From positions 1 through 64,000 of the forward strand of contig JBCCJI010000016.1 in NCBI GenBank assembly GCA_039027855.1: a stretch of DNA of 64,000 bases, written 5' to 3'. Numbering within the stretch: the stretch's first letter is position 1; each line of letters opens with the position of its first letter. The stretch is from Thermohalobaculum sp039027855 (GTDB lineage: Bacteria > Pseudomonadota > Alphaproteobacteria > Rhodobacterales > Rhodobacteraceae). A program made the position numbers and the translations under genes. A model generated the notes under the pieces. It was not told the DNA's origin, ran no database searches, and was given only the letters and a program-made list of their open reading frames with translations. This document shows, one piece after another, positions 33,453-42,060 of this stretch.

Positions 33453-33732
33453 GTGCCTTGCAAAAAGCCGCGCAACTCTGAACGAATCACCCGGAAACAA
33501 TCCCAAGTTGAGACATGCCTCATGTCTGCAGGATTGCTTCAGCAGACGGAACAATCATGGCGGTAGCTGCCCAATTTGGAGCAATCGCGGCACGGTACCG
33601 CCAAGGAGTCGCATTGGTTTCAATATAAACAACCATAGGTGGCATTAAGACTCTGCTAACTGATTGAAATGTAAAGTCTGGTGACAGATCTTGGAAAAAC
33701 GAAGTCAGAACGTCCACTGGGGCTTTCCAAAA

Positions 33733-33759
33733 CCTAGTTTTGCCCTTTTTAAGACTAGG
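33733..33759. promoter_or_regulatory. Candidate operator upstream of the XRE regulator
   Basis: Inverted repeat CCTAGT-N15-ACTAGG, ending 40 bp before the XRE start. A further CCTAGG occurs 33783-33788, just before the ribosome binding site. The spacing suits a dimeric helix-turn-helix regulator acting on its own promoter, which is inferred only. Confidence 0.35.
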
Positions 33760-33799
33760 ATCAAAAACAAGCTCGGGTTGAACCTAGGGAGAGCAGTCA

Positions 33800-34156
33800 A
33801 TGAGCCATCCGGTCGATGTACATGTGGGTCAGCGAGTGCGTCAGCGTCGTTGGATGACCGGCATGACGCAGCAGCAGCTTGCCGAGAAAGTCGGCATCAA
33901 GTTCCAGCAGATCCAGAAATACGAGACGGGTGCCAACCGCATCTCGGCCTCGCGGCTCTGGGATGTCGCGGCGGCGCTTGAGGTTCCAGTGTCCTTTTTC
34001 TTCGAAGGGCTGGACAACACCGTGAACGAGGCGCGCGACGACGCCATGCTGACCGACAAGGAAGCACTGGAACTCGTCCGCGCATACTACGCCATCCCCG
34101 AGACGCAGCGCCGCCGCCTCTTTGACCTGGCCCGCGTGCTCGGCGAGGCCGCCTGA
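33800..34156 (+). CDS. XRE family helix-turn-helix regulator
   Basis: A 118-residue cytoplasmic DNA-binding protein. The Cro/CI-type helix-turn-helix spans residues 9-66 (VGQRVRQRRWMTGMTQQQLA, then GIKFQQIQKYETGANRIS). The C-terminal helix pair (DKEALELVRAYYAI and RRRLFDLARVL) is typical of a regulator conserved across Alphaproteobacteria. AGGGAGAGCAGTCA precedes the ATG. It stands alone with a strong terminator and palindromes upstream. Its targets are unknown. Confidence 0.92.
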   Translation: MSHPVDVHVGQRVRQRRWMTGMTQQQLAEKVGIKFQQIQKYETGANRISASRLWDVAAALEVPVSFFFEGLDNTVNEARDDAMLTDKEALELVRAYYAIPETQRRRLFDLARVLGEAA

Positions 34157-34229
34157 GACACCGGCGCCCCGCGCCAACGGCACGACAACCACTGGCAGCA
34201 CCGACAGGCGCGAGAGCCAGCGACCATAA

Positions 34230-34267
34230 CAGGCTGTCGCCGGACTTCGGCGACAGCCTGTCCTTGT
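34230..34267 (+). terminator. Rho-independent terminator after the XRE regulator
   Basis: A perfect 13-bp stem (CAGGCTGTCGCCG and CGGCGACAGCCTG) around GACTT, followed by TCCTTGTTT. It lies 74 bp after the stop codon. Confidence 0.8.
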
Positions 34268-34383
34268 TTCCGTAGGACGCCGTGGCCGCCCTCTTCCCCT
34301 GCCCCTCATCATCTGCTCATGTTGCGGCGCGACAAGGGTGATCACGCCACACCGGGGGCGGGATGCGATTGGGACGGGCCGCG

Positions 34384-35178
34384 ATGACACTGGATCTTGA
34401 CCGAACCGCCGATCTCGCACGCCGCCTTGCCGCTGCGGCGCGCGCCGAGACCCTCCCCCGCTTCCGCTCGGACCTGGCGGCCGACGACAAGACGCCGGAG
34501 GCGGATTTCGATCCGGTCACCGAAGCCGACCGCGCTTCTGAAGCCGCGATCCGCGCCATCCTCGCCACCGAGGCGCCCGATGACGCCATCATGGGAGAGG
34601 AACAGGCCGCATCCGAGGGACGTTCTGGCCTCACATGGGTGATCGACCCGATCGACGGCACCCGCGCCTACATCTCGGGCCTGCCGACCTGGGGGACGCT
34701 GATCGCGCTCGATGACGGCAGGCGCGGCGTCCTTGGCCTCGTCGATCACCCCTGGACGGATGAGTGCTTTCTGGGTGTCCACGGCCAGGGCGCCACGTTG
34801 AGCCGCGCGGGAGAGACCCGGCCCATCACCGTGCGCAACACCCGCGACCTGGCTGCTGCGACCATGATGACCACGGCACTCGAACTGATCGACGACGCCG
34901 ACCGTCCGGCCTTCGACCGGCTGAAATCCAGCGTGCGTATGATCCGCTACGGCATGGACTGCTATGGATATGCGATGGTCGCGGCGGGTCAGATCGATTT
35001 GGTCGTCGAGTCCGGCTTGCAGGCATATGACATCGCGGCACCCAAGGCGCTGGTCGAAGCGGCGGGCGGCGTGGTAACGAACTGGCTAGGTGGTGATTGC
35101 CGATGGGGCGGCAAGGTCATCGCTGCGGCGACCCCCGAATTGGCCGAAGCGGCGCGGACAATCCTCTCAGCCGGCTGA
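34384..35178 (+). CDS. hisN: Histidinol-phosphatase, inositol monophosphatase family
   Basis: A 264-residue magnesium-dependent phosphatase. Metal-site motifs are the FDPVTEADRASE region (about 41-52), GEEQ (about 71) and WVIDPIDGTRAYISGLPTWG (about 83-102). ESGLQAYDIAAPKALVEAAGG holds the distal aspartate. DPIDGTRAYISGLPTWGTLIAL is the form seen in HisN histidinol-phosphatases rather than SuhB. ATG 34384 is preferred over 34363. No other histidine gene is adjacent, so the physiological substrate is inferred. Confidence 0.85.
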   Translation: MTLDLDRTADLARRLAAAARAETLPRFRSDLAADDKTPEADFDPVTEADRASEAAIRAILATEAPDDAIMGEEQAASEGRSGLTWVIDPIDGTRAYISGLPTWGTLIALDDGRRGVLGLVDHPWTDECFLGVHGQGATLSRAGETRPITVRNTRDLAAATMMTTALELIDDADRPAFDRLKSSVRMIRYGMDCYGYAMVAAGQIDLVVESGLQAYDIAAPKALVEAAGGVVTNWLGGDCRWGGKVIAAATPELAEAARTILSAG

Positions 35179-35197
35179 GCCGCAACACGAAAGCCGC

Positions 35198-36226
35198 TCA
35201 CGCGCTAGGGCCGAGGAACGCGTCGATCTCGTCCCAGACCGCGGCGCGGATCGGTGCGGCATCGATGAACAGGTCGTGCATCCCGCCCTCGATCACACTC
35301 AGCCGCGCCTCGATCCGCCGGGCCATCGCTTTCGACGCCTTGGGGTCAACCACGCCCTCGCGGCTGCCGAGGAGGACGAGAGACGGGATGCCGGTGCCGC
35401 CCATGGCCCGGTTCGCCGCCATCGCGTCGGTCGCCGCCGCCAGCCAGCCAAGCGTGGGCAGGCCAAGCGCCAGTCTGGGCTCGGTACGCGTCGTGTTCTC
35501 GTACCAGCCATAAAGCACCGGATCGCGGCTGAGGCAGTTTCCGGCAAAACCCTTGAGCACATACGGCCGGCCCGGGTTGTAGACCGGTGGCCAGAGACGA
35601 GAGAACCCGAGCCAGCGCGCGGCATAGATCAAAAGCGGTGCCACAGCCGCGGCAACCGGGTGCATCCGGATCGCCGCGAGGGGTGCCGAGAACACCAGCT
35701 TCTCCGCCGTGACCACGCCTTTGGCCAAGGCACCGCGCAGGATGCAGGCACCCATCGAATGGCTGACGATGATGCGAACGGACCCCTCGGCCGCAACCGC
35801 TGGATGGGCGACAAGCGCCGCCAGGTCGCGGTGGTACTCGGCAAAATCGCCCACATGGGCGCGGCGCGGATCGTCGGTAAGCCGCTCGGACAACCCCTGG
35901 CCCCGCCAGTCGAGCACCGCCACCGCATAGCCCCGGTCGGCCAGCGCCGTCGCCGCTAGGGCCAGCTTCTCCAGAAACTCCACCCTGCCGCTGAGCAGCA
36001 GCGCGAGACCGCGTGGCCCGCCTGGGTTCCAAAGCGCTGCACGCAGAGCAACGCCGTCCTCAGCCAGCAGGTCGAGCCCAAGATCCCAGGCACGCGCACC
36101 GGGCGGCAGAGGCACGATGGGCCGATGCCCGGCATCGTTGGTGGCGGAACCAGTGGCGGGGTCGGTGGCGGGCGGCGCCGTGGCGACCGAGCCCGCAGCT
36201 GCGCCCCCCGGCATCGCCGCCGTCAA
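35198..36226 (-). CDS. Alpha/beta hydrolase, lysophospholipase-like
   Basis: A 342-residue serine hydrolase (Hydrolase_4 / PldB-like). After a Pro/Ala/Thr-rich N-terminus of about 40 residues, it shows VAVLDWRGQGLS (about 104-115), the nucleophile elbow IIVSHSMGACI (S at about 154), an aspartate in REGVVDP (about 297) and histidine in IEGGMHDLF (about 319). The ATG overlaps the stop of the SCP2 gene by 4 bp (ATGA), so the two are co-translated. Lipid or acyl-ester substrate expected. Confidence 0.88.
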   Translation of the reverse strand: MTAAMPGGAAAGSVATAPPATDPATGSATNDAGHRPIVPLPPGARAWDLGLDLLAEDGVALRAALWNPGGPRGLALLLSGRVEFLEKLALAATALADRGYAVAVLDWRGQGLSERLTDDPRRAHVGDFAEYHRDLAALVAHPAVAAEGSVRIIVSHSMGACILRGALAKGVVTAEKLVFSAPLAAIRMHPVAAAVAPLLIYAARWLGFSRLWPPVYNPGRPYVLKGFAGNCLSRDPVLYGWYENTTRTEPRLALGLPTLGWLAAATDAMAANRAMGGTGIPSLVLLGSREGVVDPKASKAMARRIEARLSVIEGGMHDLFIDAAPIRAAVWDEIDAFLGPSA

Positions 36227-36507
36227 AGGTATTGCACCAGCTGCATCGCAGCCGCCATCTCGCCCTCGATCTCGATACGCCCGGTCATGAAGGCCTGCGT
36301 TGGGTCGAGATCGCCACCGAACAGGTCGCGGAAGGTGTCGAGATCGCCCTTCACAACGATCTCCGCCTCCCCCTCGCCGATGCGCACGCCATCACCATCG
36401 ACCATGATGGCGCCCGTCCCCTCGACTTCGAACTTCACGCTGCCGGCGAAATCCGTGCCGTCCAGCTTCTCGCGCAGCTTGGCCACCGCCGTCTCCAGAT
36501 CCGACAT
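36223..36507 (-). CDS. SCP2 sterol-binding-like domain protein
   Basis: A 94-residue protein made up of one SCP2-type lipid-binding domain. KLDGTDFAGSVKFEVEGTGAI begins the sheet, and AEIVVKGDLDTFRDLFGGDLD followed by AFMTGRIEIEGEMAAAMQL is diagnostic. It starts at ATG 36507; the longer open frame to 36543 lacks conservation. It is upstream of, and overlaps by 4 bp, the lysophospholipase-like gene; the pairing suggests a lipid-related role. Confidence 0.88.
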   Translation of the reverse strand: MSDLETAVAKLREKLDGTDFAGSVKFEVEGTGAIMVDGDGVRIGEGEAEIVVKGDLDTFRDLFGGDLDPTQAFMTGRIEIEGEMAAAMQLVQYL

Positions 36508-36655
36508 CCGCTCGCTCCTCCCGGGTCCTGGACCCGTTGTCATCTATGGGCTCGGCGCCCCGGTTTCAGTACCGCCATGCGTGGCGCGCGCCCTGCGACC
36601 GGCCATCGCGCATGCGTCGCTTGCATGCCTAGTGGTCGCGCCTACACTTTCCAAG

Positions 36656-37393
36656 ATGACATACCCATGCTGCCGCCACGTCGTTTACGCATTCGTCACC
36701 TGGCCCCTGCTTCTGGCGCCCGCAGGGGTGATGGCCGGGCCCTCGTCGATGCATCCGCCGGTGATCGAAGCGCAGGACGTTCCCGTCCTGCCCGATCCCG
36801 AGAATGATGGCGCGCTGCCCGACGAGGCGCTGCCCCAGATGCCGTCTCCCGACGAGGAGGCACTGGACGAGGAGGGTCTGCAATCGCTCGACCTGCCCTC
36901 CGAGACGATGGCGCGCGAGGCGCAGCTCGATGCGCTGTTCGACATGCTCTCTGACCCGGATCAGCCGGCGTGGTCGGTGGTGCAGTCGCAAATCTGGCGG
37001 GTGTGGCGTCGCTCAGGCTCGGATTCCATCGACTACCTGCTGCGCCGCGCGCGCGAGCAGATCGAAGCCGAGGATTACGCGAAGGCGCTCGTCCATCTCG
37101 ACGATATCGTGCGCCTCGCGCCGGAATTCGCCGAAGGCTGGAACCAGCGCGCCACCGTCTACTTCCTGCAAGGCCGCTATGGCGCCTCGGTCGCGGATAT
37201 CGAAGCGGTGCTGGCGCTCGAGCCTCGCCATTTCGGCGCGCTCTCGGGCCTTGGCATCATCCTCGACCGCACCGGGCAGGATGCTGAGGCCTATCGCGTG
37301 TTCCAGCGTGTGCTGGAGATCCATCCGAACCAGCCCGGGGCGCAGGCCGGCATCGACCGGCTGGCCAAGGATGTCGAGGGCCGCGACAGCTGA
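36656..37393 (+). CDS. Exported TPR-repeat protein
   Basis: A 245-residue protein with an N-terminal signal-like segment (HVVYAFVTWPLLLAPAGVMAG). An acidic Pro/Asp/Glu-rich linker (about 28-82) is followed by at least three tetratricopeptide repeats (about 125-235: AREQIEAEDYAKALVHLDDI; FAEGWNQRATVYFLQGRY; FGALSGLGIILDRTGQDAEA). A scaffold role in the envelope is inferred from the fold. ATG 36656 is chosen because it starts the signal peptide. It is divergent from the SCP2 gene. Confidence 0.82.
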   Translation: MTYPCCRHVVYAFVTWPLLLAPAGVMAGPSSMHPPVIEAQDVPVLPDPENDGALPDEALPQMPSPDEEALDEEGLQSLDLPSETMAREAQLDALFDMLSDPDQPAWSVVQSQIWRVWRRSGSDSIDYLLRRAREQIEAEDYAKALVHLDDIVRLAPEFAEGWNQRATVYFLQGRYGASVADIEAVLALEPRHFGALSGLGIILDRTGQDAEAYRVFQRVLEIHPNQPGAQAGIDRLAKDVEGRDS

Positions 37394-37495
37394 CGTGCTG
37401 TCATGTTGGCTGCCGGCCAGCCCCTCGCCTCACTTGCAGTGACACGCCGCTACCCCTAAGCCGAAGGCGCAGGGTCCGGCCGGAGTGAGCGCGAG

Positions 37496-40400
37496 ATGAA
37501 CGCACCCGCGGGGGTCGATGGCCCCGGTATCACCGCTGTCCTCGGCCCCACCAACACCGGCAAGACCCATCTCGCCATCGAAAGGATGCTCGGCCACCGC
37601 ACCGGCGTGATCGGTCTGCCGCTTCGCCTGCTGGCGCGCGAGGTCTACGACAAGATCGTCGCCAAGCGCGGGCCCTCGGTCGTTGCGCTGATCACGGGCG
37701 AAGAGAAGATCATGCCCGCCCGGGCGCAGTATTTCGTCTGCACGGTCGAAGCGATGCCGCTGGATGGCATGGCGGATTTCGTGGGCGTCGATGAGATCCA
37801 GCTCTGCGGCGATCCAGATCGCGGCCATGTCTTCACCGACCGGCTGCTGAACGCCCGCGGCAGGCGCGAGACGATGTTCATGGGCTCCTCGGTCGTGCGC
37901 TCGCGGATCGCGAGCCTGGTGCCCAAGGCCCGCTTCATGTCGCGCGAGCGGTTCTCGACACTCACTTACGCCGGACCCAAGAAGATCTCGCGCCTGAAAC
38001 CCCGCACCGCCGTCGTCGCCTTCTCGGTCGATCAGGTCTATGCCATCGCCGAACTGATCCGCCGCCAGCGGGGCGGTGCCGCGGTGGTGATGGGCGCGCT
38101 CAGCCCCCGCACCCGCAACGCACAGGTCAGGCTCTACCAGGAGGGCGAGGTCGATTACCTCGTGGCCACCGATGCCATCGGCATGGGGCTGAACCTCGAT
38201 GTCGACCACATCGCCTTTGCCGGCACGCAGAAGTTCGATGGCCACCGCTTTCGCCACCTTATGCCGAACGAGATCGGCCAGATCGCCGGTCGCGCCGGGC
38301 GCTACAAGGATGACGGCACGTTCGGCGTGACCGGCGAGGCCAGCCCCTTCGAGGAGGAGCTGGTCGAGGCCATTGAGAACCACCGCTTCAAGCCGCTCGA
38401 CCGGCTGCAATGGCGCAACTCCGATCTCGACTTCGCCAATGCTGACCGGCTGATCGAAAGCCTGGAGCGCGCACCCCGCCCGGAGGAAGGTGCCGAGGAT
38501 CTGGCCCGCGCGCGCGAGGCCGAGGATCTGGCGGTGCTGCGGCTGCTCTGGGCCGATCAGGACGTGCGCAAAAGCGCTAACCACCCCGCGCGTGTACGTC
38601 TGCTGTGGGACTGCTGTCAGATCCCTGACTTTCGAAAAGTTATGGCCTCGGATCATGCAGGTCTTATCGGCCGGATTTACCGTTTTCTATCCGGGAATCC
38701 GGGCGTAATACCCTCGGACTGGTTGGCCGGGCAGGTGGAGCGTCTGGACCGTGTCGATGGGGACATCGATGCGCTTTCGAAACGCCTCGCCTTTATCCGG
38801 ACCTGGACATATGTCGCCAACCGCGCCTCGTGGCTCGAGGATCCCGCGGCCTGGCGCGAGGCGACCCGCGCGGTCGAGGACAGGCTGTCCGATGCCCTCC
38901 ACGAGAGGCTGACGCAGCGTTTCGTCGACCGCCGCACGTCGGTGCTGATGCGCCGGTTGAAGCAGAAGGAGCGGCTCTTGGCCGAGGTGAACGACAAGGG
39001 CGAAGTCACGGTCGAGGGCGAATTTGCCGGCCGGCTCGATGGCTTTCGCTTCACCCCCGACGAAAAGGCTGTCGGTGCCGAGAAGAAAATACTCGAAAGC
39101 GCGTCGCTGGCGGCGCTGCAGACCGAGTTCGGCCGCCGTGCGGACAAGCTCTACAACGCGCCCGATGGTGAGCTCGCCATGACCGAGCAGGGTGCCCTGA
39201 TGTGGCGCACCGATGCCATCGGCCGGCTGGAGAAGGGCGACACACCGCTTAGCCCGCGCATCCGGGTCTTTGTGGATGACATCGCTGACACCGCCGTCAG
39301 CGAAAAGGTGGAGCGGCGGATTTCCCACTGGCTGGATCGGCGGGCCAAGGCACTGTTCGAGCCGATGCTCGCCATGCAGGCCGATGAGACCGTGACCGGC
39401 CTCGCGCGCGGCGTGGCCTTCCAGCTCTCCGAGGCGATGGGGGTCATCCCCCGGCGCGATATCGCCGAGGAGATCAAGGCGCTTGGCCAGGACGAGCGTG
39501 GGATGCTGCGCAAGCACGGTGTGCGCTTTGGGCAGCACCACGTCTTTATGCCGGCGCTCCTGAAGCCCGCACCGACGCGCTTGCGCCTCGTGCTCTGGGC
39601 GCTGACCGAGGGCCTTGAGGATATCCCAGCGCCCCCGCCGCCGGGCCAGGTGACGGTGCTGGTCGAACCCGGGCGGCCCGCCGCCTATTGGCCCAAGGCG
39701 GGCTATCGCAACTGCGGGACGCGGGCACTTCGCATCGACATGCTGGAACGACTGGCCGATATGCTGCGGCCCATGGACGTGCGCGGCGGATTCGAGGCGA
39801 CGCCCGACATGCTGTCGATCACCGGTTGCACCTTGGCGCAGTTCGCCGAACTCATGGATGGCCTTGGCTTTCAGGGCGAAAAGGGCGAGCGACCCAAGGC
39901 CGCCCGTGTTGAGAAGCCCACCGATCAGCCGGCCGCCGAGCCGGCCGAGGTGTCGGGTGCCACCTCGGGGGCCCCGGTCGCAGAGGTGGCGCCTGGGGAG
40001 GTCGCCGGGACTGCCGATGGGGCCGGTACGACCGAAGACGAGGCGCCTGACGGCGGTGCGACTGAGCCGCAGCCGGAGGAAACGCTCTCGGCGACAGAGA
40101 CGATGCCAGAGTTCGTGGCGGAGCCGGTGTCGGAGCCGGTTTCGGAGCAGGTGACGGCGCCTGACACAGAGGCGGCGACGGCGGACACCACCGCCCCAAC
40201 AGAGACGGGCGCGGCAGAGGCCGACGCTGAACAAACGGCAGCCGAACAGACGCCGGGGGGATCGGTCGAGCCGACGGCAGCGGCCGAAGAGCCGATCGCA
40301 GGCGCCACCGCCACGCCGGGCGAAGAACAGACTGAAGCGTCTAGTACATCTGACACTCCCGCCGTGGAGGACCCCGAAAACGCCTCCAAGCCAGCATCGC

Positions 40401-40861
40401 TCCCCGATGCGCCAGAGCCTCAGACCGAGGCTCAGACCGCGGTCGAAATTGAGGTGTTCTATACCTTCACGCTCAAACCGCGTGGGCGCCCGAACCGGGG
40501 CCCGCGCCGCGGTGCAGCAGAGGGTGATCGCCCGGGTGCTCAGGCCCGTCGCGGGGGCAAGGGCCGTCAGCAATACTCCGGCGACGGCCAAGGCGCGCGA
40601 CAGGGCGGGGCGCGGCGCGGCGGTGCGCCGGGACAGCATCAGGGTCAGCATGATGGTGCCGGCACCGCAGCCGCCGAAGGTGGCGAGCGCAGGCCCGGTA
40701 ACAAGGGCGCGCAGAAGGGCAAAGGAAAACGCGGAGACGGCAGCCACGACGGCCGCAAAGGCGGCCCGAAGGGTGCCGGCAAGCCACCCACAAAGCGGTT
40801 TGAAAAGCCAATGGACCCCGATAGCCCGTTCGCCGTACTCGCAAAGCTAAAGAACAAGTAA
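37496..40861 (+). CDS. Suv3-like superfamily 2 RNA helicase with long disordered C-terminus
   Basis: A 1121-residue helicase related to mitochondrial SUV3. Walker A is GPTNTGKT (about 17-24), motif II is DEIQ (D99-Q102), MGSSVVRS is motif III-like, and the second RecA domain has ATDAIGMGLNLDVDHIAF and GQIAGRAGRYKDDG. Conserved sequence continues to about residue 790. From about 800 to 980 the protein is low-complexity and acidic (Ala/Glu/Thr/Pro), followed by an Arg/Gly/Lys-rich tail with RGG-like motifs and a short conserved end (DPDSPFAVLAKLK). The gene heads a run with an S4 protein, fdxA and carD. Confidence 0.9.
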   Translation: MNAPAGVDGPGITAVLGPTNTGKTHLAIERMLGHRTGVIGLPLRLLAREVYDKIVAKRGPSVVALITGEEKIMPARAQYFVCTVEAMPLDGMADFVGVDEIQLCGDPDRGHVFTDRLLNARGRRETMFMGSSVVRSRIASLVPKARFMSRERFSTLTYAGPKKISRLKPRTAVVAFSVDQVYAIAELIRRQRGGAAVVMGALSPRTRNAQVRLYQEGEVDYLVATDAIGMGLNLDVDHIAFAGTQKFDGHRFRHLMPNEIGQIAGRAGRYKDDGTFGVTGEASPFEEELVEAIENHRFKPLDRLQWRNSDLDFANADRLIESLERAPRPEEGAEDLARAREAEDLAVLRLLWADQDVRKSANHPARVRLLWDCCQIPDFRKVMASDHAGLIGRIYRFLSGNPGVIPSDWLAGQVERLDRVDGDIDALSKRLAFIRTWTYVANRASWLEDPAAWREATRAVEDRLSDALHERLTQRFVDRRTSVLMRRLKQKERLLAEVNDKGEVTVEGEFAGRLDGFRFTPDEKAVGAEKKILESASLAALQTEFGRRADKLYNAPDGELAMTEQGALMWRTDAIGRLEKGDTPLSPRIRVFVDDIADTAVSEKVERRISHWLDRRAKALFEPMLAMQADETVTGLARGVAFQLSEAMGVIPRRDIAEEIKALGQDERGMLRKHGVRFGQHHVFMPALLKPAPTRLRLVLWALTEGLEDIPAPPPPGQVTVLVEPGRPAAYWPKAGYRNCGTRALRIDMLERLADMLRPMDVRGGFEATPDMLSITGCTLAQFAELMDGLGFQGEKGERPKAARVEKPTDQPAAEPAEVSGATSGAPVAEVAPGEVAGTADGAGTTEDEAPDGGATEPQPEETLSATETMPEFVAEPVSEPVSEQVTAPDTEAATADTTAPTETGAAEADAEQTAAEQTPGGSVEPTAAAEEPIAGATATPGEEQTEASSTSDTPAVEDPENASKPASLPDAPEPQTEAQTAVEIEVFYTFTLKPRGRPNRGPRRGAAEGDRPGAQARRGGKGRQQYSGDGQGARQGGARRGGAPGQHQGQHDGAGTAAAEGGERRPGNKGAQKGKGKRGDGSHDGRKGGPKGAGKPPTKRFEKPMDPDSPFAVLAKLKNK

Positions 40862-40865
40862 GCCT

Positions 40866-41267
40866 TTGAGTGTGAACGAAATCGCGGATCTGAAATCTCG
40901 CCTCCGCGTGGACAAATGGCTCTGGCACGCGCGCTTTTTCAAGACACGCGGGCTCGCCAGCGACGTAGCGCAATCGGGGCGTCTCAGGATCAACGGGCGC
41001 CATTGCACCAAAGGGGCGCAGGCCGTCTCGCCCGGCGATGAACTGAGCTTCCCACAGGGCAAACGGGTCCGCGCCGTCCGGGTCGAGGCGATCGGCACCC
41101 GGCGCGGCCCGGCGAGCGAGGCGGCGACGCTCTACACCGATCTCGACTTGCCACCACCGCCCGGCAGGGCACCGGTACCCGAGGACATCGCGGCACCGCG
41201 CCCCGGTGCCAAGCCTGACCGGCGCGAGCGTGCGCAGCTTTCCGCACTGCGGCGCACACAAGGGTGA
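40866..41267 (+). CDS. S4-domain RNA-binding protein (HslR-like)
   Basis: A 133-residue protein with an N-terminal S4 domain: RLRVDKWLWHARFFKTRGLA and SGRLRINGRHCTKGAQAVSPGD (about residues 12-55). Relatives of HslR (Hsp15) bind stalled 50S subunits. The C-terminal part is Pro/Arg-rich. The start is either TTG 40866 or GTG 40872, only 4-10 bp after the helicase stop, so it is in the same transcript. Confidence 0.9.
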   Translation: MSVNEIADLKSRLRVDKWLWHARFFKTRGLASDVAQSGRLRINGRHCTKGAQAVSPGDELSFPQGKRVRAVRVEAIGTRRGPASEAATLYTDLDLPPPPGRAPVPEDIAAPRPGAKPDRRERAQLSALRRTQG

Positions 41268-41360
41268 GTGAGGTATTGCGTCGTCGCGACGCCATGGCCT
41301 AGTTCTTCGCCCGGAGGTGTCCATATAGAGTGACACTCAAGCAGGCGTTCAGGATCTGTC

Positions 41361-41699
41361 ATGACATACGTCGTCACCGACAACTGCATCATGTGCAAGT
41401 ACACGGACTGCGTCGAGGTGTGTCCGGTCGACTGTTTCTACGAAGGCGAGAACATGCTCGTCATCCACCCCGACGAGTGTATCGATTGCGGGGTGTGTGA
41501 GCCGGAATGTCCCGCCGATGCCATCCGTCCGGATACCGAGGGCGGGCTGACACTCTGGCTCGACGTGAACAAGAAATACGCCGATCAGTGGCCCAATATT
41601 ACCGAGAAGAAGGACGCCATGGACGTCGCTGAGGAGTATGACGGCGTCGAGAACAAGTTCGAGAAGCACTTCTCGGAAACACCCGGCGAGGGCGACTGA
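41361..41699 (+). CDS. fdxA: Ferredoxin FdxA (7Fe, [3Fe-4S][4Fe-4S])
   Basis: A 112-residue ferredoxin. The first cluster ligands are in DNCIMCKYTDCVEVCPVDC; the spacing with a CxxxxxxC arrangement is typical of the 3Fe-4S/4Fe-4S group. The second set is CIDCGVCEPECP. The C-terminal 40 residues (DQWPNITEKKDAM) are the FdxA-specific extension. Electron partner unknown. It lies between the S4 gene and carD, a conserved order in Rhodobacterales. Confidence 0.96.
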   Translation: MTYVVTDNCIMCKYTDCVEVCPVDCFYEGENMLVIHPDECIDCGVCEPECPADAIRPDTEGGLTLWLDVNKKYADQWPNITEKKDAMDVAEEYDGVENKFEKHFSETPGEGD

Positions 41700-42060
41700 T
41701 CACCCCGCTGGCGTGACCCGACGCAGCGCGGTGCGTGGAACGCTCGGGGCCGGGCAATGGGGCCTTTCGGTAGATGCCGGTGCATGCTTCGCAATGATCT
41801 CGTACAGAAATTGTCGGGTTATTGCCGCTGCGTGAGCTTGATCAAAGCAACAGGTTTCGGCCCAGGCGCTGGAAACAAGCGCCTGATTCTGCTATATGTC
41901 CAATTCGTGAAGAAACTGCTGGCCCGTGTGTCGGCTCTAAACACTAGTGTGTTGCCACATCACTCGAGGGACAAGGCCTTGGGTGCTGTGCTTTTTGCGC
42001 CCCGGCCATTTCCCCGGCCACGTCCATTTGGACAGGGGCGATCCTGGGACCGGAGATAGC
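41700..42060. other. Intergenic region between fdxA and carD
   Basis: 361 bp with no supported gene. It contains a perfect hairpin at 41863-41885 and a possible extended -10 element (TGC TATATG, 41893-41898) on the plus strand. It is presumably the carD promoter and long leader. Confidence 0.5.
41863..41885 (+). promoter_or_regulatory. Perfect stem-loop upstream of carD
   Basis: CAGGCGCT, loop GGAAACA, AGCGCCTG: an 8-bp perfect stem, followed by ATTCTGC rather than a T-run. It could be a weak terminator for the fdxA transcript, a protein-binding site over the carD promoter, or a leader structure. Confidence 0.5.

Larger units (their letters stand above)
33346..33799. other. AT-enriched intergenic region with several palindromes
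   Basis: 454 bp without a supported gene. After the typA terminator (33420-33452) the composition becomes clearly less G+C-rich. It contains AGACATG-CCT-CATGTCT (33511-33527), CAAAAC-CTA-GTTTTG (33728-33742) and CCTAGT...ACTAGG (33733-33759). These could serve control of the downstream XRE gene or form an untranslated RNA. No open frame here has coding character. Confidence 0.5.

Noticed and set aside
39890..40420. Low-complexity sequence in the helicase tail as a separate gene or frameshift
   Set aside because: The frame is continuous from the helicase core to a plausible C-terminal motif (DPDSPFAVLAKLK), so it is a disordered tail rather than a broken gene.
38687..40747. 686-residue minus-strand open frame
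   Set aside because: Antisense to the Suv3-like helicase and its low-complexity tail; Arg/Ala/Gly-rich with no domain.
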